Virus record (IMG/VR): IMGVR_UViG_3300028829_005403
Span: 1-24,716 of that record
DNA from: a virus
Length of the DNA: 24,716 nt
Reading direction: 5' to 3' (one strand)
Below, one piece after another: positions 13,017-20,595 of the stretch. The translations under genes and the position numbers were made by a program. Within the stretch, counting starts at the first letter, position 1. Every line of letters begins with the position of its first letter. Under the pieces are notes generated by a model. The model saw only the letters and a program-made list of their open reading frames with translations, was not told the origin of the DNA and did not search any database.

Positions 13017-13253
13017 TTAATTGTTTAAATCATTTTCTATGTTTAAAGTGTCGCTATACCATTCGCTTAAAACTTCGAACATGTGGCCGTCGTCGTATTC
13101 ACTAAACTTTCCAACGTCGTCCTCACTTAACTCTCTAGCCAGGAATAATTCTTTTTTACATGTTTGAGATATATCGGCCCAATTAATAGCCAACAATTCA
13201 TTATAATCATTCTTGTTGATTGCTTCGGTTAATTGGTTAAGGTTTTTATACAT
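13017..13253 (-). CDS. Small acidic protein beside ArdA, unknown function
   Basis: A 78-residue protein with 17 Asp/Glu against 6 Lys/Arg (my count), so strongly negative, especially in the segment LSEDDVGKFSEYDDGHMFEVLSEW. It is the first gene of the leftward operon, just upstream of ardA. Strong acidity next to a DNA-mimic antirestriction gene suggests another DNA mimic or anti-defence protein, but no family is recognised. GTTGGAGTCTAAAAAATG marks the start. Confidence 0.6.
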   Translation of the reverse strand: MYKNLNQLTEAINKNDYNELLAINWADISQTCKKELFLARELSEDDVGKFSEYDDGHMFEVLSEWYSDTLNIENDLNN

Positions 13254-13295
13254 TTTTTAGACTCCAACTTTGTTAATATTTATATTGTCAATTTA

Positions 13296-13336
13296 TAATT
13301 TACAGTGTTATCAATTAATGTCAACCATAAATTATG
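13296..13336 (-). promoter_or_regulatory. Leftward ArdA-operon promoter with operator
   Basis: On the minus strand an exact operator palindrome (CATAA-T-TTATG, 13336-13326) is followed after 1 nt by TTGACA (13324-13319), a 16-nt spacer and TAAATT (13302-13297). This is the same box spacing and the same -10 sequence as the first early rightward promoter. The first gene starts at 13253. On the plus strand a TATAAT (13294-13299) could serve the opposite direction. Confidence 0.55.
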
Positions 13337-13387
13337 TTTAATTAAATTTTATTGCAATTTAATCTATTAACAATTATTATAATACAA

Positions 13388-13726
13388 ATGGTTAAAGATT
13401 TAAAAATTTTAAAACGTAAGCGCGGGCGTCCTCCTGGTTCTACAACTAGCAGCAAAAGAAAGCTCCCGCCTGCGATCATGGAAACTTTAAGAAATGAAAT
13501 CACGTCCATGTTGTCACTGCTCAACGATAAAGGGTTGCCGCTGCATGTCTTGTTATGTAATGAAATAGAAGCGACTGGCAGGCCGTCAGTAGTCTTAAAC
13601 GCATTATCTAAATATATGCCTACCGACATCAATTTGAACGTTCAGAACGATTTTACAACGGCATTAAAAGAGGTTTCTGAACGGCTGCAATCTGATGTAA
13701 TAGATTTGGATATTGACAACGATTGA
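13388..13726 (+). CDS. Putative terminase small subunit (AT-hook-like N-terminus)
   Basis: A 112-residue protein starting MVKDLKILKRKRGRPPGSTTSSKRK, with an RGRPPG AT-hook-like DNA-binding motif. A helical middle (AIMETLRNEITSMLSLLNDKGLPLHVLLCNEIEATGRPSVVLNALSKYMP) and an acidic tail (DVIDLDIDND) follow. It is the first rightward gene before the large terminase, the usual place for a small subunit that recognises the packaging site. An in-frame ATG at 13352 would add 12 hydrophobic residues with no better ribosome binding site. The assignment rests on position and composition. Confidence 0.5.
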   Translation: MVKDLKILKRKRGRPPGSTTSSKRKLPPAIMETLRNEITSMLSLLNDKGLPLHVLLCNEIEATGRPSVVLNALSKYMPTDINLNVQNDFTTALKEVSERLQSDVIDLDIDND

Positions 13727-13819
13727 AAAACGCAGGTGTATAACACTTGAGTTGTTCGGGATATAAACCGCAGAAAACAGCCATTTATTACATAATAAAT
13801 TTATATGTTTACTGAATTT

Positions 13820-13831
13820 CTCCCATTTTTT
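13820..13831 (+). repeat. Fifth copy of the integrase-arm-like repeat
   Basis: CTCCCATTTTTT matches 11 of 12 positions of the copy at 2735-2746 when the preceding base is included. TGACGAT followed by a T tract lies 9-20 nt downstream, as it does after the att-region repeats (about 2618-2629). Confidence 0.4.
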
Positions 13832-13940
13832 CACAATTTTGACGATTTTTTCTCAAATTAGGCCCCTAGGTCATTTTTGGCGGTGGCTGTATTAATATTA
13901 TACCCCCCTCATAAAAAAAATTTTGCATAAAGTAGCAACG

Positions 13941-13982
13941 CATAAAATATAGTTTGACTACATAAACAGCATAAGGCATACT
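13941..13982 (+). promoter_or_regulatory. Late-operon promoter candidate with CATAA half-sites
   Basis: TTGACT (13954-13959), 17-nt spacer, CATACT (13977-13982) lies upstream of the terminase. CATAAAATATA just before the -35 box, and CATAA repeats within and around the spacer, suggest control by the same repressor. A 12-mer here (CAACGCATAAAA, 13936-13947) is identical to one beside the att core (2394-2405). Confidence 0.4.
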
Positions 13983-14171
13983 TAATGTTAATGGATATTC
14001 CTATGTAAAGAATATTCATAATGATAAATCTTTTCGGCAGATTATGTTGATAGCCGAGATATTTAGTTTGTTTGTTCATATATTTTTCTATATATATCTA
14101 GTTGTCGGTTGTCTTTACTCCAACTTTTGATGACCGACAGCTTATATCCACAGCCGTGGATTAAGGTTTTA

Positions 14172-15581
14172 ATGCAAAAAGATACTGTTAAGAGTGCTGC
14201 CGATACACTTCTGGCATTGCACAACGATCCTATTATGTTCGTTCGTACATGCTTGCAAGTTGAGCCACAAAAATGGCAGAAGCAAGCACTAAAAAATATT
14301 GTAAAAAATAATCGGTTGTCAATAAGGTCTGGTCATGCTGTCGGTAAGACAACATTTCTTAGCTGGACAATCCTTTGGTGGCTTTGCACTCATTACCCGT
14401 GTAAAATTGCAGCCACAGCTAACTCTGCTTCACAGCTAGAACAAATCTTATGGCCAGAAATACAAAAATGGTATCAGCGAATGCCACAAGGTTTTCAGAA
14501 TGAATTAGAATTTCGTTCCGATAAGATTACATTAAAGAATGCACCAGATAGTTTCTGTGTATCGAGAACAAGCAGACGTGAAAACCCAGAAGCCTTGCAA
14601 GGTTTCCATAGCCCGAACATGCTGTTTATTATTGATGAAGCATCTGGTATTCCAGATATTATCTTCGAAGTTGCACAAGGTGCAATGTCAACAAAGAATG
14701 CGAAAACAATTATGGTTGGCAACCCCAACCGTTCCACCGGCTATTTTTATGATAGCTTCAAAAAAAATTCAGAATCTTGGAAGAACATGACGGTGTCGTG
14801 TTTAGACGCAACCACGACTGTTGATCCGCAATATATCAAAGATATGAAAAGACAATATGGCGAGGATTCTAATGTCTATCGTATTCGTGTTTTAGGGCTT
14901 CCACCAGAAACCGATGACGATTCAATCATCAGTAGGGGGTTAGTCGAAAGTGCAATGGTTCGTGAAGTTGATCCTATTAATGTGCAGCCTATTTGGGGTA
15001 TTGATATTGCTCGGCATGGTAATGACCGTTGCGCTTTATGCAAACGTAAGGGCAATATTATTACCGAACCAATAAAGCATTGGGGTGATAAAGATTTAAT
15101 GCAAACTGTTGGTGTTATCATGGCTGAATATGAAAGCACTCCGTTCCCAGAACGTCCAAGTGAAATGCTCATTGATAGCATTGGTTTGGGTGCAGGTGTC
15201 GTTGACAGGCTTGTCGAATTGGATATGCCGGCTCGTGGTATTAACGTGGCTGAATCATCGTCAATGGGTGAGAGATATGTTCGCCTTCGTGACGAACTAT
15301 GGTTTCGGTGTCGTGAATGGCTAGAAGCCAAAGATTGCACCTTACCAGACCAAGAAGAACTGATTAATGAATTGACCTCTGTACGGTACGAAATACTGTC
15401 TAGTGGTAAGTTCAAAGTCGAAAGCAAAGACCAATTAAAGAAACGTGGTTTCCGCAGCCCAGATATTGCCGATTCACTAATGCTGACATTTGCGTCTAAT
15501 GCGGTTAGAGCAAGCGGCAGTAACAAGGGATATAAGTTTAATCAGAAGATAGATTATGGAAACTCAAAGTGGATAATATAG
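14172..15581 (+). CDS. terL: Terminase large subunit (packaging ATPase/nuclease)
   Basis: A 469-residue packaging motor from this start. Residues about 50-160 form the ATPase: GHAVGKTT (54-61, Walker A) and MLFIIDEAS (Walker B, Asp155, Glu156), then VGNPNRSTG as the coupling region. The C-terminal RNase-H-like nuclease shows WGIDIARHGNDR (Asp278), EMLIDSIGLGAG (Asp334) and SPDIADSLMLTF. The frame extends upstream to a TTG at 14109 and an ATG at 14130, but only ATG 14172 has a clear ribosome binding site (AAGG) and it gives a normal N-terminus before the WQKQAL motif. It cuts and pumps DNA into proheads through the portal. Confidence 0.9.
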   Translation: MQKDTVKSAADTLLALHNDPIMFVRTCLQVEPQKWQKQALKNIVKNNRLSIRSGHAVGKTTFLSWTILWWLCTHYPCKIAATANSASQLEQILWPEIQKWYQRMPQGFQNELEFRSDKITLKNAPDSFCVSRTSRRENPEALQGFHSPNMLFIIDEASGIPDIIFEVAQGAMSTKNAKTIMVGNPNRSTGYFYDSFKKNSESWKNMTVSCLDATTTVDPQYIKDMKRQYGEDSNVYRIRVLGLPPETDDDSIISRGLVESAMVREVDPINVQPIWGIDIARHGNDRCALCKRKGNIITEPIKHWGDKDLMQTVGVIMAEYESTPFPERPSEMLIDSIGLGAGVVDRLVELDMPARGINVAESSSMGERYVRLRDELWFRCREWLEAKDCTLPDQEELINELTSVRYEILSSGKFKVESKDQLKKRGFRSPDIADSLMLTFASNAVRASGSNKGYKFNQKIDYGNSKWII

Positions 15582-15836
15582 ATGACTGACGATAACATAA
15601 TTGAATTTCCATTTAGTGGTCGTGATGAATCGGAATCTTTCTTTGAAGATTACAGCGAGATAAAACAAATTTATGCCGACATAACATTATCGTTAATGAA
15701 AATGAATGTGTGTGACGGAGATACTGCTGCAACTGCATTAGCAATTGTAGCCCTTTCGATCTTAAAAGGTCAAAACATGTCGGGTGATGAAATCGAGAAT
15801 TTCGGTGACGTGATCTTTGGCAATAAGAATTATTAA
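15582..15836 (+). CDS. Small acidic protein between terL and portal
   Basis: An 84-residue acidic protein starting directly after the terL stop with no spacer. It has a helical middle (YADITLSLMKMN), a Thr/Ala-rich helix (TAATALAIVALSILKG) and an acidic end (SGDEIENFGDVIFG). No domain is recognised. Its place between packaging ATPase and portal suggests an assembly or packaging accessory role, which is only positional evidence. Confidence 0.6.
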   Translation: MTDDNIIEFPFSGRDESESFFEDYSEIKQIYADITLSLMKMNVCDGDTAATALAIVALSILKGQNMSGDEIENFGDVIFGNKNY

Positions 15837-15843
15837 ATAAAAA

Positions 15844-15902
15844 CCACCTACCAAATAAAGAACACAGCAGATTCAGAATGAAAGAGCTTTTATCGTAGGT
15901 GG
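15844..15902 (+). promoter_or_regulatory. Hairpin upstream of the portal gene
   Basis: CCACCTAC (15844-15851) pairs with GTAGGTGG (15895-15902), and inside it ATAAAG (15855-15860) pairs with CTTT-TAT (15887-15893) with a bulge. It has no U tract, so it is more likely an RNA-processing or translation-control element than a terminator. The portal start is about 60 nt downstream. Confidence 0.45.
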
Positions 15903-15919
15903 CGACACAGGGAAAAATT

Positions 15920-15961
15920 ATGAAAAAAACAAAAAAGAAATCAAAGAAAAAAGGTTACTAA
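15920..15961 (+). CDS. 13-residue lysine-rich peptide ORF
   Basis: ATG 15920 opens a 13-codon frame, MKKTKKKSKKKGY, stopping 2 nt before the portal start. It has a fair ribosome binding site (AGGGAAAAA). It may be a real micropeptide, such as a DNA-neutralising virion peptide, or a short upstream ORF that couples translation to the portal gene. Very short poly-Lys frames can arise by chance in A-rich DNA, so confidence is low. Confidence 0.35.
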   Translation: MKKTKKKSKKKGY

Positions 15962-15963
15962 AT

Positions 15964-17985
15964 ATGGCTAAAATGAGTGACCAATCGTTTCAGACTTTAA
16001 TACAAGACGAAGTAACAGATGCCGTCAATTACTACGATACAGAGTTCTCTGGTGATCGTTCGGAAACATTAGACTATTATCTTGGCGAAAAGTTTGGCAA
16101 CGAAATAGAAAACCGCTCACAAGTTGTCGCAACCGAAGTGTCTGACACAATCGAGTTTATGATGCCGACATTGATAAAGATGTTTCAGTCGTCAAATGAT
16201 TTTGTCCGTTTCTCTGGTCGTATGCAAGAAGATGTCGATGCTGCACAACAAGCAACTGACCTTGTTAATTATGTAATTAATTCTGACAACAACGGATTTG
16301 TGAACACATACAATTGGTTTAAAGATGCTCTATTATTCAAAATCGGTGTTCTGAAATCTTATTGGGAAGAAGATGTTAGTGTTAAAACCGAACAATACGA
16401 TGGCTTAACCGAAGATGAATTGGTTATGCTACTAGACGATACAGACGTTGAATTAGTGTCACAAGATTACACAGAAGATTTTGAGTTTGATCCAACAATA
16501 GGAATAGAAGTTCCTGTAAACAGACTATATTCCGTTGAGATAAAAAGAACAAAAACTACTGGTCGTGTAAAGATCGTTGGTGTTCCACCAGAAGAATTTT
16601 TGTTTTCCCGTAGAGCCACATCAATAGATAACTGTGATTTTGTTGGTCAAAGAAGTTTAGTTAAAGTTGGCGATCTCGTTGCCCAAGGTTATGACCTTGA
16701 ACTAATTAAAAAGCATTCCGGCTATGATGAACTTGATAACGAGCAAGAGAAAAGACAGCGATTTCAAGACGTAGAAACGGGCAAGAAGCATCAATCCAAT
16801 GATCCAACATTGCATGATTGTTTGGTCACCGAGATGTATCTTCGAGCCGATTATGACGGTGACGGTATACCAGAATTAAGACGTGTTTTGTGTATTGGTA
16901 ATTCGCATTATATTCTAGAGAACGATCCGTTTGACCATATTCCTTTTTCTGTATTATCGCCAATATTAATGCCACACAGAATGGTTGGTCGTTCGGTTGC
17001 TGAAATGGTTAAAGACCTACAGCTAATCAAATCAACGATCCTGCGTCAATTACTTGATAACTTATATTTGACCAATAATTCCAGAGTAGGGGTTGTGGAA
17101 GGTCAAGTGAATCTTGATGATTTACTCTCAAGTCGTCCGGGCAATATCGTTCGTATGAGAGCACCCGGCATGGTGCAGCCGTTGTCTGTTCCACAGATTG
17201 GCAGCAGTGGTTTTTCAATGCTTGAATATATTGACCAAGTGCGAGATCAAAGAACAGGTTTTTCAAAAGCAAGTCTTGGGCTTGATCCAAAAGCATTGCA
17301 ATCGACCACAGCAAATGCCGTCAACAGCACAATACAAGGAGCACAATTAAAAGTTGAAATGATTGCCAGAGTATTTGCTGAAACAGGTTGCCGAGATTTA
17401 GCAAAAACAATATTACATTTATGCCAAAAACATATGGACGAAGAACGTATAATTCGCATAAGAAACGAATATATCCCAATTGATCCAAGTGAGTGGGAAA
17501 ACGAATTTGATATGTCCGTTGATGTCGGGCTTGGTAATGGTCGTGAAGATGAGAAAATGGCTATGCTGCTACAGATTGCCGGGAAGCAAGAACAGCTTAT
17601 CCAAACACTAGGCATGGATAATCCTATCGTAAAACCTAGCCAATATGTCAACACACTTCAAAAGATTATTGAAATGGGTGGCTTTAAAGACAGCAACCAA
17701 TTCTTTAATTCGCCAGAACAAATGGATCAGTTATTGGCACAGCAAGAACAAAATAAAAATTCTATAGATCCTGCTACACAAGAGTTGCAATTAGAAAAAC
17801 AAAAAATGGAAGCAGAGATTGAATTGAAACGTGAAAAAATGATGCTTGATATCGAACTTGAACGAGAAAAAGCACAACAGATGCTTGCTTTGCGTAGAGA
17901 AGAATTACAAGCCGAATTAGATTTAAGACGACAGAAAATTGCCCTTGGTGGTGACGTAAGTATGAACCTACCGAGTGGACAGTAA
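15964..17985 (+). CDS. Portal protein (P22-type, podovirus)
   Basis: A 673-residue portal, the dodecameric ring at the packaging vertex. The N-terminus (residues about 1-100; YDTEFSGDRSETLDYYLGEKFGNEIENRSQVVATEVSDTIEFMMPTLIKMF) is typical of podoviral portals of the P22/SU10 type. The middle contains VRDQRTGFSKASLGLDPKALQ, another hallmark, and the C-terminus (about 590-655) is a long charged helix (LEKQKMEAEIELKREKMMLDIELEREKAQQMLALRREELQ) matching the portal barrel. It lies between the terminase and scaffold genes. The next ORF overlaps by 1 nt (TAATG). Confidence 0.9.
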   Translation: MAKMSDQSFQTLIQDEVTDAVNYYDTEFSGDRSETLDYYLGEKFGNEIENRSQVVATEVSDTIEFMMPTLIKMFQSSNDFVRFSGRMQEDVDAAQQATDLVNYVINSDNNGFVNTYNWFKDALLFKIGVLKSYWEEDVSVKTEQYDGLTEDELVMLLDDTDVELVSQDYTEDFEFDPTIGIEVPVNRLYSVEIKRTKTTGRVKIVGVPPEEFLFSRRATSIDNCDFVGQRSLVKVGDLVAQGYDLELIKKHSGYDELDNEQEKRQRFQDVETGKKHQSNDPTLHDCLVTEMYLRADYDGDGIPELRRVLCIGNSHYILENDPFDHIPFSVLSPILMPHRMVGRSVAEMVKDLQLIKSTILRQLLDNLYLTNNSRVGVVEGQVNLDDLLSSRPGNIVRMRAPGMVQPLSVPQIGSSGFSMLEYIDQVRDQRTGFSKASLGLDPKALQSTTANAVNSTIQGAQLKVEMIARVFAETGCRDLAKTILHLCQKHMDEERIIRIRNEYIPIDPSEWENEFDMSVDVGLGNGREDEKMAMLLQIAGKQEQLIQTLGMDNPIVKPSQYVNTLQKIIEMGGFKDSNQFFNSPEQMDQLLAQQEQNKNSIDPATQELQLEKQKMEAEIELKREKMMLDIELEREKAQQMLALRREELQAELDLRRQKIALGGDVSMNLPSGQ

Positions 17986-18239
17986 TGTCGTTAAGTGGTG
18001 AAAGAGATCGTGGTGCAAAAGCCGACGCACTATTAAGAGATCCGCTATTATTAGAAGTTTTACAATCATTGAGAGATTCTTATATCAGCGAATGGTCACA
18101 AAGTGACATTGCCGATAAGGATAAAAGAGAACAGGTTTTCTTTTTGTTACATGCTTTGACTGCATTTGAAGATCAATTGAAGTCGATTTCTCAATCGGGA
18201 AAATTAGCATCGTTACAAATAGAAAACTCTGTTCGTTAA
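17985..18239 (+). CDS. Small conserved head-region protein
   Basis: An 84-residue protein overlapping the portal stop by 1 nt. It begins MSLSGERDRGAKADALLRDPLLLEVLQSLRDSYISEWSQSD and contains REQVFFLLHALTAFEDQLKSI: an all-helical pattern found commonly between portal and scaffold genes in podoviruses. The function is not established; it might be a portal-assembly or head-gating helper. Confidence 0.6.
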   Translation: MSLSGERDRGAKADALLRDPLLLEVLQSLRDSYISEWSQSDIADKDKREQVFFLLHALTAFEDQLKSISQSGKLASLQIENSVR

Positions 18240-18264
18240 TGTAAACAACTAACGGAGTTTTAAA

Positions 18265-19245
18265 ATGATGAATCCAGATACAACAGAATCGTTAACCAGT
18301 GATTCTGCTGTAAATTTGCTTTTGAATAATGCTGACCTTCAAACCAAAGGTTTAGATAATGCTCAAGAGCCACAAGACACGGAAGTGTCCGCCGAAGAAA
18401 CAGAAACAATTGAGAGTAATTCGGAAAGTGACAACCAAATCACAGAAGAAGAAAATCAAGAAATTGAAGAAGTAGAAAGCGAACAGAATGATGAAGAATC
18501 CTTTGAGGAAGAAATCCCTGTTTATCTAGCTAAGGTTGATGGTGAAGAAGTCGAGGTAACAGCCGATGAATTAATCAAATCCTATCAACTTGAAACTGTT
18601 GCTCAAAAGCGATTAGAAGAAGCAAAGAAAACTTTAAGTAAATCTAAAGAAGATGCCGCTTCAATCGAACAAGAGCGGCAACATTATGCTCAAAATTTAG
18701 CATTATTAGAACAGCAATTAGCACAGTCTGCACAAGGGAATGCTACCCCAGAACAATGGCAAGAACTGTATAATTCTGATCCTATTGCTTATATGAAGGC
18801 GAAAGAGGACGTTCGTGATAATCAACAAAGATTAGCAGCTGTCCAACAGGAACAGCAGGTGTTAGCCCAAAGGTATGTCGAAAATGAACAGGTAAAGCTG
18901 TTAGATCGCATTCCAGAATGGAAGAACCCAGACGTTGCTGCAAAAGAGAAATCTAGCATTGTAACCTATGCAAAGAATTTTGGTTTTTCGGATAGTGAGT
19001 TAGCCAATGCTAACGATAGTCGTGTTGTCGATTTATTACGAAAAGCATATTTATACGATCAGCTACAAGGAAAGAAACCTGTTATGCAGAAAAAAGTAAA
19101 TAATGCACCTAAAATGTTGAAATCCTCTCAACCTAAAAGAAAAGCTAATGTTGCACAACAAACCAAAGCTACGGCTTTTGAACGAGTATTAAAGACAGGA
19201 TCAAAAGATGATGCTGTTGAATACTTATTATCTAAATCAAAATAA
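18265..19245 (+). CDS. Capsid scaffolding protein
   Basis: A 326-residue protein directly before the major capsid gene. The N-terminal third is highly acidic (long Glu-rich tract, about residues 30-90), then comes a segment PVYLAKVDGEEVEVTADELIKSYQLETVAQKRLEEAKKTLSK seen in podoviral scaffolds. A long Gln-rich coiled coil (about 120-215) and a basic C-terminus (KKVNNAPKMLKSSQPKRKANVAQQTKA) follow, the latter probably contacting the capsid shell. It should guide prohead assembly and then leave. GGAG lies upstream of the first ATG (18265). Confidence 0.85.
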   Translation: MMNPDTTESLTSDSAVNLLLNNADLQTKGLDNAQEPQDTEVSAEETETIESNSESDNQITEEENQEIEEVESEQNDEESFEEEIPVYLAKVDGEEVEVTADELIKSYQLETVAQKRLEEAKKTLSKSKEDAASIEQERQHYAQNLALLEQQLAQSAQGNATPEQWQELYNSDPIAYMKAKEDVRDNQQRLAAVQQEQQVLAQRYVENEQVKLLDRIPEWKNPDVAAKEKSSIVTYAKNFGFSDSELANANDSRVVDLLRKAYLYDQLQGKKPVMQKKVNNAPKMLKSSQPKRKANVAQQTKATAFERVLKTGSKDDAVEYLLSKSK

Positions 19246-19256
19246 AGGACTAAAGA

Positions 19257-20204
19257 ATGGCTATTTATACTTCAGCAACTTCTATTGGTGAAAAAGAGGA
19301 TCTATCGGATATCATTTATAGAATTGATCCGACAGATACACCTCTTGTATCGTCAATGAAAAAAGAAACAACGAAAGGTGTTTACCACGAGTGGCAGGTT
19401 CAAGAACTTGCGGCTGCTGTCGATACCAACTACGCATCAGAAGGTGCAGATTTTTCTTATGCAAACCCTGCTCCAACAACACGTGTTGGTAACTACCACC
19501 AAATTGCTGTGCAAGCTGCATCAGTGTCAAACACACTAGATTCAGTCGATACAGCAGGTAGAGCAAAAGAAACTGCATATGTTAAAGTCTTAAAGGGATT
19601 AGAGCAAAAACGTGATATTGCAAAATCTCTTTATAAGAATGAAGCTGCATCTGCATCAGAACCTAGGAAAGCCGGCAAACTTGTTACATGGATTTCTAAC
19701 GCATCTGTGCCGGGTGATATGGCAGTCGCATCGGGCGGTAATGGTACGGCTGTTGCTGACCTCACCGGTACTGCTGCAGCACTAACATTAGCTAAAATCG
19801 ATGCCGCATTATTGGCTGCATATACAGACGGTGGTAATCCATCAATGCTGATTATGTCACCGGCTAATAAACAGAACTTCAGTGGTCTATCCTCTGGTTC
19901 AGTATCAGAAAACCAAATTCAATCGACTGCTCCTAAAGAAGCAGCAATCGTTGGTTCAGTGTCCATGTATCTATCAGACTTTGGAACACTAGATGTAACG
20001 ATTGACCGTCAATGTCCAAACAGTGAATTATATGCAATTGATCCAGATTATGTTTGTCTTGGAACTCTTGCAGGACGTGACTTCAAAGTAACAGACGTTT
20101 CACCAGGCGGTGATGCTACACGTTTCGGTATTGTAACTGAATATACCTTAATTGTGAAAGCACCAAAAGCACATGGTGCTGTTCTTGGGCTTAACGGTTC
20201 TTAA
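19257..20204 (+). CDS. Major capsid protein (SU10/DUF5309 type)
   Basis: A 315-residue shell subunit of the HK97 fold in the SU10-like DUF5309 group. The N-terminal segment IGEKEDLSDIIYRIDPTDTPLVSSMKKETTKGVYHEWQVQEL and the AAALTLAKIDAALLAAYTDGGNPSMLIMSPANKQNFS motif in the middle are typical; the C-terminus (TRFGIVTEYTLIVKAPKAHG) ends in the usual beta strand. AAAGGA precedes the ATG. A strong terminator lies 14 nt after the stop, which could set a high capsid-to-downstream ratio. Confidence 0.9.
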   Translation: MAIYTSATSIGEKEDLSDIIYRIDPTDTPLVSSMKKETTKGVYHEWQVQELAAAVDTNYASEGADFSYANPAPTTRVGNYHQIAVQAASVSNTLDSVDTAGRAKETAYVKVLKGLEQKRDIAKSLYKNEAASASEPRKAGKLVTWISNASVPGDMAVASGGNGTAVADLTGTAAALTLAKIDAALLAAYTDGGNPSMLIMSPANKQNFSGLSSGSVSENQIQSTAPKEAAIVGSVSMYLSDFGTLDVTIDRQCPNSELYAIDPDYVCLGTLAGRDFKVTDVSPGGDATRFGIVTEYTLIVKAPKAHGAVLGLNGS

Positions 20205-20217
20205 AACAACAACTAGC

Positions 20218-20246
20218 AATAGGGGTAGGAAACTACCCCTATTTTT
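20218..20246 (+). terminator. Terminator after the major capsid gene, with GAAA tetraloop
   Basis: AATAGGGGTAG (20218-20228) and CTACCCCTATT (20233-20243) form an 11-bp stem closed by a GAAA (GNRA) tetraloop and followed by a T tract (20242-20246). Partial read-through would lower expression of the downstream head and tail genes relative to capsid. Confidence 0.85.
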
Positions 20247-20259
20247 ATACGGGTGTATT

Positions 20260-20595
20260 ATGAGTAAGAAACAAGTCTTATCTGTTGATGCAGTTCAGAA
20301 TAAAAAAACCACAATGGAATACGATCAAAGTGCGGATAATTACAAGATCGTCACACAGCAAAATATTGATCCTGTAAAGAAAATGGCAAACGAAGAAATG
20401 GCAAGTCATACAGTTGGTTCAATGATTGGTAACACACAAAAACACCATCAAAAAATTGCAGAGATTCCTACGGTTATTTATTATGAACTGTTGCAGAAAT
20501 ACGGCAGACCAAACCAAAACCCTAAAGCATGGCTTAAATGGCTACAAAACTCTGATAACCAAGCATTTAGAACAACGAACGGACGATTAATCTAA
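20260..20595 (+). CDS. Conserved podovirus head-region protein
   Basis: A 111-residue protein whose C-terminal half, AEIPTVIYYELLQKYGRPNQNPKAWLKWLQNSDNQAFRTTNGRLI, carries the pattern of a small conserved podoviral head or neck protein (AEIP ... LN-x-x-D-N-x-FRT-x-G). The N-terminal half is polar and probably disordered. The ATG at 20260 is preferred: an upstream in-frame extension to 20173 runs through the capsid terminator. The stop overlaps the adaptor start (TAATG). A role as decoration or connector protein is possible. Confidence 0.7.
   Translation: MSKKQVLSVDAVQNKKTTMEYDQSADNYKIVTQQNIDPVKKMANEEMASHTVGSMIGNTQKHHQKIAEIPTVIYYELLQKYGRPNQNPKAWLKWLQNSDNQAFRTTNGRLI

Larger units (their letters stand above)
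13727..14171. other. Non-coding region before the large terminase: late promoter and repeats
   Basis: No supported gene in this 445-nt stretch. It contains the AT palindrome ATTTATTA-CA-TAATAAAT (13783-13800), a fifth copy of the integrase-arm-like repeat (CTCCCATTTTTT, 13820-13831), a polypyrimidine C run (13904-13909), four CATAA half-sites in 50 bp (13926, 13941, 13961, 13970), the late promoter, and an orphan leader motif on the minus strand (14111-14124). A packaging site could also lie here, but I see no way to identify it. Confidence 0.55.

Noticed and set aside
13890-13903. TAATATTA motif resembling a rolling-circle nick site
   Set aside because: No Rep protein of that type and no flanking stem; a likely chance match in A/T-rich DNA.
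13920-14079. Leftward frame starting MNKQTKYLGY downstream of the orphan leader
   Set aside because: It spans the late promoter and CATAA repeats, the GTTGGAGT motif is about 35 nt from its ATG, and the composition is poor.
14876-15526. 216-residue leftward frame inside terL
   Set aside because: It is a shadow of the terminase nuclease domain with biased Ser/Leu/Pro composition, no ribosome binding site and no domain.
17247-17654. 135-residue leftward frame inside the portal gene
   Set aside because: Antisense shadow of a clear portal coding region; low-complexity Ser/Ile/Phe composition.
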